DNA from: Anaerolineales bacterium
Lineage (GTDB): Bacteria; Chloroflexota; Anaerolineae; Anaerolineales; Villigracilaceae
Reading direction: 5' to 3'
Length of the DNA: 64,000 bases
Assembly (NCBI GenBank): GCA_030680795.1
Contig: JAUXUL010000019.1
Coordinates: 19,316-83,315, forward strand
Below the pieces are notes generated by a model. That model ran no database searches. It was not told the origin of the DNA and saw only the letters and a program-made list of their open reading frames with translations. Positions within the stretch are counted from its first letter, which is position 1; each line of letters opens with the position of its first letter. Position numbers and translations under genes: made by a program. Shown piece by piece: positions 54,708 to 62,327 of the stretch.

Positions 54708-54957
54708 TTTTCGCTGCCTTTCTTGCGCTAATGATTCGGATTCGGTCTTCACGTTCTGTATGCGCAGCCATTAAGAGTCTGCTCTTTATGGATAGCCCAA
54801 TTGTGATATAGCGTTCTTCTCCCACAGAATGTTCTTCATCCAAAAAACTGATGAATTGTGGATCTTCAAATATTGTACTTGCTTCTTCAAAATCAACCCC
54901 ATGTTTTTTCAGGTTGATTTCGGCTTTTTCGAGATCCCATTCAAAACGAAATTTCAT
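54676..54957 (-). CDS. BrnT-type toxin
   Basis: 93 residues. The N-terminal FEWDLEKAEINLKKHGVDFE and EASTIFEDPQFISFLDEEHS are typical of BrnT, followed by ERYITIGLS and REDRIRIISARKAAKNEE. BrnT is a ribonuclease with a RelE-like fold that slows growth when free. It is the first gene of the pair with BrnA. Confidence 0.9.
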   Translation of the reverse strand: MKFRFEWDLEKAEINLKKHGVDFEEASTIFEDPQFISFLDEEHSVGEERYITIGLSIKSRLLMAAHTEREDRIRIISARKAAKNEEKFYNEAG

Positions 54958-54984
54958 AACGCCTCCTGAAGATTATATCTTGCA

Positions 54985-55127
54985 TTACCCTTCCACAATC
55001 CTGACTTCCTCTTCCGTCAACCCATTATATTATCCTCTTTAGGGGACAACTCATAGACTAATTTATCAATCCCACCATCCGTGGACTTGATCTGCCGTTC
55101 CAGCCGTTCCTTTTGGGGTGGCGGAGC
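54985..55127 (-). pseudogene. C-terminal remnant of a restriction-modification methylase
   Basis: The minus strand encodes KERLERQIKSTDGGIDKLVY followed by EL, then an extra stretch of about 20 bases with a frame change, then GLTEEEVRIVEG and TAA. Many Eco57I-like and other large restriction-modification methylases end ...LxRQIdaTDxxIDxLVYELYGLTEEEIxIVEG. Everything upstream of the last 45 codons is gone. Confidence 0.65.
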
Positions 55128-55162
55128 GTTGCCTCTGGTTTGAAATAACCGATCATCGTGCA

Positions 55163-55209
55163 ATATAAAAGGCTTTGGAAAATCCGCAGTTTTCCAAAGC
55201 CTTTTATAT
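55163..55209. terminator. Perfect 20-bp hairpin, probable bidirectional terminator
   Basis: ATATAAAAGGCTTTGGAAAA and its exact complement around TCCGCAG. It lies just past the stop of the NUDIX gene (minus strand) and the A/T-rich ends fit a terminator in both directions. Confidence 0.8.
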
Positions 55210-55274
55210 CGGAATATTTTTTAGCCCTTGCCAACTGCTACTCATCGGTAGCCCATTTTTTGCTATTAAAGCAA

Positions 55275-55751
55275 CTAAATTTGCTCTTGATTTTCGAAAT
55301 AAACACCATTACCTTTTTTCGCCTGTTGCCAAGCCGCCAAAACTCGATTTCGCAAAGTGCCTGTCATTTCTTTTGGCAAGGTTTCTATAGTGAAAAAACG
55401 AAATTCACTTAATTCATCACCACGAATTTGAACAGATTCTATTTCTGACAAAGTAAGTGTGCCACCATTAAATATAAACATCAGCGATTCAGTTTTATTG
55501 TCTGTTTGACTATTGTAATCAACAACAAGTAAGTCGCCTATTTTTCGCTCTAGCCCTATTTCTTCTCGCACTTCACGCTGACAACATTGTTTTGGAGACT
55601 CGTTGAGTTCCACAACTCCCCCAGGAATTTCCCAATTAGGCTTGTAAGTTGGCTTTACCAACATGACACAACCGTGTTCGTCAAAAAACAAACATCCTGC
55701 TCCCATTCGCTTTTTGGGTAATGATTCCAGGTAGGATTTACTTGAAGCCAT
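55275..55751 (-). CDS. NUDIX hydrolase
   Basis: 158 residues. The Nudix box reads GGVVELNESPKQCCQREVRE followed by EIGL, with the key Glu residues in REVREEIG. MGAGCLFFDEHGCVMLVKPT is a standard first strand pair. It hydrolyses a nucleoside diphosphate linked to another group; the substrate is open. It is a single gene within the island of toxin-antitoxin genes and remnants, and its A/T content is somewhat higher than that of the housekeeping genes. Confidence 0.9.
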   Translation of the reverse strand: MASSKSYLESLPKKRMGAGCLFFDEHGCVMLVKPTYKPNWEIPGGVVELNESPKQCCQREVREEIGLERKIGDLLVVDYNSQTDNKTESLMFIFNGGTLTLSEIESVQIRGDELSEFRFFTIETLPKEMTGTLRNRVLAAWQQAKKGNGVYFENQEQI

Positions 55752-55837
55752 TATTAAGTGTGCCTATTTGGGTAAATGCAGATTTTGGTAATTGGGCGAC
55801 AACGTTTTGCACTCGGCTTACTTAAGCAACTGGGCGG

Positions 55838-55889
55838 GCGTGGATTCAGATTGAGAGTAGAAAAAACTCAAAGCCAGAATAATGCTTGT
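55838..55889. repeat. 52-base dispersed repeat, copy 2
   Basis: It starts GCGTGGATTCAGATTGAGAG and ends CCAGAATAATGCTTGT. It pairs with 54005-54056. Confidence 0.7.
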
Positions 55890-55900
55890 CTGCGAAGCGT

Positions 55901-56044
55901 GTGGCACGAGAAATGATTCGTAAACATGTAGACCATCTCGAAGTGGACAGGCCTTTGTATAACGACCATAACAAGATGAAGGCCTTGGTGAAGTCTGCAA
56001 AGATATTGGATGAGGTCGAGAAGGCGGTGGGTTTAATGTGGTAA
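55901..56044 (+). pseudogene. C-terminal fragment resembling aromatic amino acid ammonia-lyase
   Basis: 47 codons from GTG 55901 give REMIRKHVDHLEVDRPLYND and HNKMKALVKSAKILDEVEKA then a stop. The IRKHVxxLExDRPLYxDH pattern resembles the end of the HutH/PAL superfamily. There is no start or upstream frame, so this is a leftover 3' end. The assignment is from memory and moderate. Confidence 0.4.
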
Positions 56045-56128
56045 GGTTACGGCATGTCGTGACCTTACAAAAATACATGAACAATTACTTCATTATTCTG
56101 TTCGTGTGGGTGGTTCAGATGCCGAAGT

Positions 56129-57688
56129 TCAATCTTCAATCTTTACATAGTGATTTACAAGATCTTTCGATACGGGAGAAACTTCCAACCAAAACCGTTT
56201 ATTCTCTGGATCCCCCGACATGAAGAGTTGATCATATTTGACACGATCATCATTGTGTGGGCCGCGTTCAACCGCACGAAGAGTGAATTCATACAATTGA
56301 CGAGCATTGCTTAACTTTGAACTGAGTGCTATATAGTACAAGCCGAGTTTCTCCACTGCGCGGATATCACGCCCTGTTTTCCTCCCCGCCCGCGCAAATT
56401 GACTTAGTACTACCAGGATGCGATCACCGAAACTCATCGGAGCAATGACACATTCGTTTTCTGTCGGAATTCGGCTGAGCAAGTCCTTGCCCTTAGGTCT
56501 AGCACCGATGCGTTCCTTCAATCCTGCAAGGCTGTACCCTGAACTGCCAGCCATCACAACCACAACGTTCTTCTGGTTGTCGGTCACTTCGTCTAGATAA
56601 GGCAACAGGACTTCATAAGGCCAAGTCGCATCGGGTTGGGAGTCGACTTCATCGATGAGGCATAAACATGGGCTGTTCATAGCCACGATCCCACGCCATT
56701 GTGTTCTGAAATCCTCTTCGCTCACTTTTCCCAGATTTAATTCTACGTAAGTGCAGGCATCTGATAGCATCTCGGCGATTTGCTGAACAAAAAATGATTT
56801 ACCGCTTCCCGGCGCGGCCCAAATCAAATGATTCTCTCTTTTTCCACTTGGTTGCTTTATCCCTGAAACAATTTTCTGTCTGGCATCTTTCAGTTCATTC
56901 AGCACTGTTTCTTCAAAGCGTGTATAACTTCCAACGATGGTGTAGCGGGATAGCTTCACTACATCAAGACCGGCAATGAATGGATATTGCCAGAAGGCGC
57001 TGATTTTCCCCTTGTCCTTGAGCGCTCGGTGATACTCTGTCACATATTCATCAGCTCGCAGTAGGTAGTCTTCTGCCAAACGTTGCTGGAACAGAGGACC
57101 GCTAAATACTTCTCCCCAATCAGACACTGACATGATGTAGTCTTCTTCTGCCCGAGAGTATAACGACCACTGTTTTACATGCTCCTCCGACCGGAAGAGA
57201 TTCATACGACTTCAGTTGAACGGTTTTGTGCCTTCTCGCCAATTTGTAAAGGGGGACATCATGTACCCGACAGTTGTCGGCGGATCAACTTCCAAGATAT
57301 GCTCGTCCCGAAGCCGAATAACGATCGATTCTCCAGAGTCAAGACATCGGGTTTCAATGCGGACTTCTTGTCCCGGAAACAGCCAGCGCACGGCTAGCGA
57401 TTCAAGCCCTCACTGCCCATACCATTTCTGAACTCCGTCCACTGAAATCAGGTTATGTGTAGGGACATTGGAGAATGGCGCCCAGGATTCGATGTAATCG
57501 GTATCATGGCTCATCCAGCATCCGCCCACTGGGGACGCGGCAACAGTCTCGCGTTGTAATTCTCGAGCGCGATCTGGTATTAAGCCAAACATAGATGCCA
57601 TTTCGGAGTAATGAGGGGCACGACCTGTATTGATGAAGGTCTCCAATATCTTGGTATAAGCTGACTGAATCAAATCCTGTGAGAACAT
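56129..57688 (-). CDS. MerB-like protein with two in-frame TGA (putative selenocysteine), fused to AAA ATPase
   Basis: One frame of 520 codons from ATG 57688, with GAGGAG seven bases upstream. The only internal stops are TGA at codon 93 (57412-57410) and codon 159 (57214-57212). Against organomercurial lyase MerB, the text WYGQ-TGA-GLESLAVRWLFPG aligns with LYAWC96ALDTLIFP, RCLDSGES with the Cys117 region, and FN-TGA-SRMNLFRSEEHVKQW with the Cys159 segment. Both TGA therefore fall on the catalytic Cys positions. The frame has no shift, and SECIS-like hairpins follow each TGA. Asp99 of MerB is Glu here. From about codon 225 on the protein continues as an AAA ATPase: Walker A APGSGKS near 293, Walker B CLCLIDEVD near 341, and ends WLEVSPVSKDLVNHYVKIED. 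TGA is an ordinary stop elsewhere in the window. The alternative is a pseudogene whose 3' part (ATG 57205) is read alone. Confidence 0.72.
57182..57199 (-). promoter_or_regulatory. SECIS-like hairpin after the second in-frame TGA
   Basis: Bases 16-22 (CUCUUCC) pair with 27-33 (GGAGGAG) to give a seven-pair stem with one wobble, closed by a GGUC tetraloop at 23-26. The E. coli fdhF SECIS has GGUC at 22-25 of the same numbering. Similarity in place and loop sequence is close. Confidence 0.55.
57380..57396 (-). promoter_or_regulatory. SECIS-like hairpin after the first in-frame TGA
   Basis: Counting the U of UGA as 1, bases 17-21 (UAGCC) pair with 29-33 (GGCUG) around GUGCGCU. A GU sits at 22-23 of the loop, about where the fdhF SECIS has its essential G and U. 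The stem is only five pairs with one wobble. Confidence 0.4.
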
Positions 57689-57719
57689 TGCATTTCTCCT
57701 CGCCGTGCACTAGCATTTA

Positions 57720-57950
57720 GGTTGAATAAACGATGTGACCCTGTCTAACGAATTAAGGATTGATGCGGCGGGAGGAGAGAAAATAAAAACTGCGGTAGTA
57801 TGGGCCGCCGCTTCTGTCCGAAACTATCTGTTTAGCAGCCATTATACCGTCTAATAGCTTATGGATTCCAAGCCGTCTAAGTCCCCTTAAGGGGAAAACG
57901 CCTAAATTAAGATAGGCAATCGGTAGCCAAAGATTAATATGCTTTTTACT
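57720..57950. other. Intergenic region upstream of the MerB-like gene, nothing found
   Basis: About 230 bases without a coding frame, tRNA-like fold or known RNA. It should contain the promoter of the MerB-like gene. Confidence 0.5.
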
Positions 57951-58964
57951 TCACTTCCCATACCTCTTCCGTATCTCCGGCAAAAAGTAATCATCGAAGA
58001 AGCGATCCGTATCGTAATCGGGTTTCCAATCCCATTCGGTACGGGCGCGGGAGTCGTTCACGTCTTCGGGCCAGGAATCCACAATGCCTTGACGGCGCGG
58101 GTTTGGCTTAAAGGTGATCTTGGCATTGGGGAAAGCCTTCACCGCCCGCTGACGAAATTCATCCGCTGTGATGGCAAAGGCCGCCACGTTATACACGTTG
58201 GCAGTCAATTTTTCGCGCGGCACATCCATGATCATTAAAAGAGACTTGATCGCATCGGGCATGGCCATGAAGGAGATTTTCGTATCCGCGCGCACGAAGC
58301 AGGAGTAAGGTTTGCCCTGCGCCGCCGCGTGCAACATCTCGGGACCATAGTCGCTTGTGCCGCTGCTGGGCAATGTAAAGGCGCTGATCAAGCCCGGGAA
58401 GCGCAGCGCTCGAAAGTCCAGCATGACCGGGGGTTTTTCATCCAAATGTTTTTGGCCGTAGAACCTGCTGTAATACATCCCCAGTTTTTCGCAATACAAT
58501 TTATTGCATCCATACATCGTGTGCGGGTTATCCCAATCCTCCTCCTTCACTGGTCCCGCATTTTTCTTTGCATCAAGGCCTGGCATGCCATAGGCCGCAA
58601 TCGAGCTTGGGAATAAAAACTTGACCGCCTTTTTATATTTTTCAGAACGATAGGCCGCCAGCATCAACAACTGCATCGTGCCTTCCACATTGATGCGATG
58701 CGCCTCTTCCGTGGCCACCTCCGCTTTGGATGAAAGCGAAGCCGCAAGATGAAAGATAATATCAAAATCGTAATCGTAAAAAGTTTTTATCTTATAAACA
58801 AGATCACCCTGCACATGCTCCCCCGCAAGATTTTTGATCGAATCCGGCAGCGGCATCATATCCGCTGTAACTATTCGATACCCGCCCCGCTTCGATAATT
58901 CCTGCACAAGCGCCTGACCAATTTCACCACACGCACCCGTTACCAGCACTTGCTTTTCGCTCAT
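57951..58964 (-). CDS. Extended SDR dehydrogenase, L-threonine 3-dehydrogenase-like
   Basis: 337 residues. The NAD-binding motif VTGACGEIGQ is at residues 8-17, the active-site Ser is in FPSSIAAYG, and the Tyr-Lys pair is in TMYGCNKLYCE. DFRALRFPGLISA and the C-terminal SWPEDVNDSRARTEWDWKP resemble the SDR-type L-threonine 3-dehydrogenases, which oxidise threonine to 2-amino-3-ketobutyrate. Sugar epimerase activity cannot be excluded. No kbl-like partner is adjacent. Confidence 0.82.
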   Translation of the reverse strand: MSEKQVLVTGACGEIGQALVQELSKRGGYRIVTADMMPLPDSIKNLAGEHVQGDLVYKIKTFYDYDFDIIFHLAASLSSKAEVATEEAHRINVEGTMQLLMLAAYRSEKYKKAVKFLFPSSIAAYGMPGLDAKKNAGPVKEEDWDNPHTMYGCNKLYCEKLGMYYSRFYGQKHLDEKPPVMLDFRALRFPGLISAFTLPSSGTSDYGPEMLHAAAQGKPYSCFVRADTKISFMAMPDAIKSLLMIMDVPREKLTANVYNVAAFAITADEFRQRAVKAFPNAKITFKPNPRRQGIVDSWPEDVNDSRARTEWDWKPDYDTDRFFDDYFLPEIRKRYGK

Positions 58965-59119
58965 GGTTTACTCCTGATATGCTAGAATGAAGTCACTTAT
59001 CGCTGTAGCTTAAATTGCCAAATGTATTGAAACTTGGAAGCAACAAAGATAAATTTTGCCTGGTAAATTACGCGTTACTTTGTAATTTTACGACACATTG
59101 AAAGAATTGATGTCACCAA

Positions 59120-59989
59120 ATGCGTATTATTTTTTCATCCACTATGTCGTTGCGAGGAGGGCGCTCTCCCCGACGAAGCAACCCCAAACTTATTAGGAGA
59201 TTGCTTCGTTGCTCATTCCATTCGCTCCTCGCAATGACATGGATTTTGACATCCTGCTCCCCATTGGATGCATTCCTCGCCACGCCCATCGCCCCCACGC
59301 CGACGGAAACCCCGCTTCCCACCGCGACCATAAACTGGTTCCCCGCTTCGGCCACTCCCACCCTGCAAGTTTTATCCACCCAGCCTCCCACCCCGGAGAT
59401 GCGCCCCGGAGTTGGGGATGAAATCCTCAGCGACGATTTTTCCGACCCCTCGCTTTGGAACATTTCCTCATCCAACCAAGCCAGCGCAGACATAAAAAAT
59501 AACCGACTGACCCTCTCCGTCCAAAGCCAGGTGTTCATCCCCAGCCTCAGGCAGGCGGTCGTGCCGAATAATTATTATGCCGAGATCACAGCCCGCCCAA
59601 GCCTGTGCCGCGGCGAAGATAACTATGGATTGCTTGTCCGTGCCAGTACAATAAACTATTATCGTTTCGCATTAGCCTGCAATGGCACCGTCCGCGCAGA
59701 ACGAATCAGCGGCGGGACGCGGCTTGTTTTACAACAACCTCTTGCAAGCGGTGATGTCCCTCCCGGCGCGCCAGGCGAAGTCCGCATTGGCGTGTGGGCA
59801 GTTGGCAAGGAAATGCGCCTGTTTTTAAATGGACGATTTCAATTCAGCGTCATTGATCCCAGCTTCCCAAGCGGCACACTTGGCGTATTTGTCCGCTCCG
59901 CTGGCAATACCGCCGCTGTCGTATCATTCTCCGATCTCAGCATCCAAAGCGTGGACTACATCCCACCGACAGCAACGCCAATGCCATAA
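59120..59989 (+). CDS. Lipoprotein with lectin-like beta domain; signal region invaded by a REP element
   Basis: Up to 289 residues. The lipobox ILTSC is followed by a Pro/Thr linker (about 50-95) and a jelly-roll domain of about 180 residues (LSDDFSDPSLWNI, AEITARPSLCRGEDNYGLLV, MRLFLNGRFQFSVIDPSF, GTLGVFVRSAGNTAAVVSF) like DUF1080 or concanavalin-type lectins. It should be anchored outside the cell and bind carbohydrate. A REP-like element (59145-59240) encodes most of the residues before the lipobox, starting at MSLRGGRSPRRSNPK. The start could be the ATG at 59120 or at 59144. Confidence 0.75.
   Translation: MRIIFSSTMSLRGGRSPRRSNPKLIRRLLRCSFHSLLAMTWILTSCSPLDAFLATPIAPTPTETPLPTATINWFPASATPTLQVLSTQPPTPEMRPGVGDEILSDDFSDPSLWNISSSNQASADIKNNRLTLSVQSQVFIPSLRQAVVPNNYYAEITARPSLCRGEDNYGLLVRASTINYYRFALACNGTVRAERISGGTRLVLQQPLASGDVPPGAPGEVRIGVWAVGKEMRLFLNGRFQFSVIDPSFPSGTLGVFVRSAGNTAAVVSFSDLSIQSVDYIPPTATPMP
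59145..59240. repeat. REP-like element, copy 5, inside the lipoprotein signal region
   Basis: It starts TGTCGTTGCGAGGAGGGCGC and ends CTCCTCGCAATGACA, with GAAGCAACCCC / GAGATTGCTTCG in the middle. It keeps the reading frame open between MRIIFSST and WILTSCS. Confidence 0.8.
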
Positions 59990-60012
59990 TTTACGATTTT
60001 TGATTTACGATT

Positions 60013-60056
60013 GGTGGTCGAGTAGTGGCGCCGAGGCGCCACGTATCGAGACCACC
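60013..60056. repeat. GTGGTCGAGTAG-family palindrome, copy 3
   Basis: GGTGGTCGAGTAG, then TGGCGCCGAGGCGCCA as an inner hairpin, then CGTATCGAGACCACC. It is just past the lipoprotein gene. Confidence 0.8.
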
Positions 60057-60115
60057 AATTTACGATTATCACTACAAAAAACCTTTGTGTCACTTTGTGC
60101 CCTTTATGTTAATAG

Positions 60116-60230
60116 CTCACCTTACGCACTTTAACACTTTTAGGCATGTCACCCTGAGCGATAGCGAAGGGTCTCTACGATAATCTCAGAGATTCTTCGC
60201 TTCGCTCAGAATGACACTGCGTAATGTGAG
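60116..60230. mobile_element. MITE-like palindromic element, copy 2
   Basis: 115 bases with ends CTCACCTTACGCA and TGCGTAATGTGAG. The inner part matches 31603-31728 nearly base for base (CTTTAACACTTTTAGGCATG, CAGAGATTCTTCGCTTCGCT). It stops five bases before the ATG of the methyltransferase gene, so it forms that gene's immediate leader. Confidence 0.65.
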
Positions 60231-60235
60231 TTAAT

Positions 60236-61078
60236 ATGTTATCAATGAACAAAAACAAACTCAACGACCTCGACCCAAAGACCTGGCTGAAATTTCAAAA
60301 GTCATGGTTCATTCACAACCCGCCGAAACGCAAAAAGGACGCGCTTGTGCATCCCGCCAAGTACCCTGAAACGCTGGCGCAGGAATTCATTGAGTTCTTC
60401 ACCAAAACCGGCAAAACCGTGCTCGATCCAATGGCAGGCACAGGTTCCACTCTCATCGCTGCCCTGCGCGCCGGGCGCAACTCTTACGGCATCGAATTGA
60501 ATCCCAAATACACACAGATTGCAAATCAATTAATCCAAGAAGAACGCGCTATATTAGGTCAAAAAGTCGAAAGTCTAAAGTCTGAGATCATTAATGCCGA
60601 CGCCGTAAATGCAATTGACCTTCAACCCTTCGACATTGCCCAGGGCAGACCTTTGACCTTTGACTATGTATTAACCTCGCCTCCCTACTGGGACATGCTC
60701 CATGCCAAAGGCGCTGTCAACCAAAAGAAACGCCGCGAAGATGAGGAGCTGGATGTCGTTTATTCAGAAGATCCAAACGACCTGGGCAACATCCACGAAT
60801 ACGAGGAATTTCTCGCAAGGCTTGTAAAAATTTATGCCGGCTTAAAACCCTTGCTTCGTGAAAAAGCCTACCTTACAATAATCGTAAAGAACGTCAAGAA
60901 GGGCGGCAGGGTCTATCCGCTCGCATGGGACATCGCCCGCGAACTCGGCCAAACCTACACTCTGAAGGATGAAAAGATCTGGCTGCAGGATAACCAGTCC
61001 CTCGCGCCCTATGGATTGGGAAGCGCCTGGGTCAGCAATACGTTTCATCATTATTGTTTGCAGTTTAGGAATGAATAA
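60236..61078 (+). CDS. DNA methyltransferase (N4/N6 amino-MTase)
   Basis: 280 residues from ATG 60236, or 277 from ATG 60245. The SAM-binding motif VLDPMAGTGST is at 62-72 and the catalytic motif TSPPYWDM at 147-154. TSPPYW is typical of N4-cytosine and some N6-adenine enzymes. HPAKYPETLAQEFIEFF before motif I is the motif X region. The segment QPFDIAQGRPL just before TFDYVLTSPP is encoded by a dispersed repeat (60626-60648), and LGQKVESLKSEI may derive from another. The gene is followed 33 bases later by a protein with a nuclease-like motif, so the two may be a restriction-modification pair. Confidence 0.88.
   Translation: MLSMNKNKLNDLDPKTWLKFQKSWFIHNPPKRKKDALVHPAKYPETLAQEFIEFFTKTGKTVLDPMAGTGSTLIAALRAGRNSYGIELNPKYTQIANQLIQEERAILGQKVESLKSEIINADAVNAIDLQPFDIAQGRPLTFDYVLTSPPYWDMLHAKGAVNQKKRREDEELDVVYSEDPNDLGNIHEYEEFLARLVKIYAGLKPLLREKAYLTIIVKNVKKGGRVYPLAWDIARELGQTYTLKDEKIWLQDNQSLAPYGLGSAWVSNTFHHYCLQFRNE
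60626..60648. repeat. Dispersed repeat inside the DNA methyltransferase gene
   Basis: CCCTTCGACATTGCCCAGGG followed by CAG, of the same CTTCGACA family as in gyrA and guaA. It encodes PFDIAQG in frame. Confidence 0.75.
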
Positions 61079-61111
61079 ACACCAATTACCAATTACTGGT
61101 TACTATTAACT

Positions 61112-62086
61112 ATGCTCACTACCTCCGACCTCATCCGCCTGCCCTACACACCTGACCTGACCGAAGGCGGCATTGCATACGCCCTTCGTTCATTGACCTA
61201 TGCCTTCGACCGCGCAGGCAGTTCGCCCTACGCTGGATTACGCCGTGTCGTGGCAAATGTGGCAGTGGAGCTCGCCTTTCGGCGTTATCTTTCCCAGCAG
61301 AATATTCCCTTTGAAGTAAAAGCCGCAACCCCATTCACAGATCATGACCGATACGACGTCACTTTGGGCGGGCGCAGATGTGACCTCAAATCCTATCTGA
61401 TCTCGCACCGCGCACAAATTGCAGAGATGCGCCGCAACCCAGCTGTGTTGTTGAACGCGCCCGCGCTGGTCCCTTCGGATCAACATGCGGGCGATGGACA
61501 TTCATACAACGACCTGTACCTATTTGCTTTTATATCTGGCTTGATCGCTGCCTCACAGGCGGACTTAAAAAAAGCAATCGAAACAAAACAACCGCATTAT
61601 CTTGTGAGTGCCATGCCTGAGGTGTGGCGCAAGCCGTTGAATTGGAATCCGCTTGGCGCGCTGACCTTGAAGTCTGATTCAGAGCAGGAACTGCTGATCG
61701 AAATCAACGGGCAGGATGAAGGTCGGGAGTTGAAGCGCTGCACTGTCAGTCTCCCGCCAAAAACAAAAGTCGTAGTGGATGAATCCTTTTATTCGCTGTC
61801 AAGTGTGCATGTCCACCATGTGCCTGATGCGCGGGTTGGGATCCGTTGTAACGCGATAAACGAAGCGCACATTATTTCGCCGTTGGAATGGGGCAACATT
61901 TGGGTGTATGGCATGGAGATTTTTCTAGCGGGTTATATCTCACATGAAGAATTCAGCCAGCGCGCAAATTCGCTTTTACCAAACTCAAAAGTATTTCAAT
62001 ATGAACATACCCGCGTAAAAAATCTGACGCTGCCAATTTCAAATTTGAAGCCCATGCAAAATTTACTTGCCCTGGCTCATAAATGA
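61112..62086 (+). CDS. Putative restriction endonuclease with PD-(D/E)xK-like motif
   Basis: 324 residues, no family I can name. Residues 50-95 contain NVAVELAFRRYL (Glu53) and then DRYDVTLGGRRCDLKSYLI, that is Asp82 followed by D91-L-K93. This is the E...D-x8-D-x-K arrangement of PD-(D/E)xK nucleases, in the usual helix-strand-strand context. The rest has a beta-rich middle (LLIEINGQDEGRELKRCTVS) with no known domain. With the DNA methyltransferase directly upstream on the same strand, a type II restriction enzyme is the simplest reading. The role is inferred. Confidence 0.6.
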   Translation: MLTTSDLIRLPYTPDLTEGGIAYALRSLTYAFDRAGSSPYAGLRRVVANVAVELAFRRYLSQQNIPFEVKAATPFTDHDRYDVTLGGRRCDLKSYLISHRAQIAEMRRNPAVLLNAPALVPSDQHAGDGHSYNDLYLFAFISGLIAASQADLKKAIETKQPHYLVSAMPEVWRKPLNWNPLGALTLKSDSEQELLIEINGQDEGRELKRCTVSLPPKTKVVVDESFYSLSSVHVHHVPDARVGIRCNAINEAHIISPLEWGNIWVYGMEIFLAGYISHEEFSQRANSLLPNSKVFQYEHTRVKNLTLPISNLKPMQNLLALAHK

Positions 62087-62264
62087 CTACACTTCAAAAA
62101 GGTCAACAGCATAACGCAAAGCCGCTAAGATTCAAAGTCGCAAAGAGACTGCGCAGCGTGCGCTATTTGACGGCAAAATTTCCAAGGTTTTCAAACCGTA
62201 TTTCAGATTTTCTTTGCGTTTTTGCAGTAGACTCATAAATATAAAGCATAAATTGTTTGCCAGC

Positions 62265-62308
62265 ACACGTGCAAGTGGTCAATTGTGCTACTTGCGTGTT
62301 TATTTTTT
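62265..62308 (+). terminator. Possible terminator after the R-M-like pair
   Basis: ACACG and CAAGTGG pair with CTACTTG and CGTGT with a two-base bulge, and a T-rich run follows. The rest of 62087-62264 is repeat-like (CGCAAAGCCGC, GTCGCAAAGAGAC) with no gene. Confidence 0.45.
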
Positions 62309-62327
62309 AGGTAATATTATATAGAAT

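Noticed and set aside
56129..57688. Global TGA recoding as an explanation for the two in-frame TGA codons
   Set aside because: Several clear genes end in TGA (for example the deacetylase at 31494 and the SIR2 gene at 27805), so TGA is a normal stop in this genome.
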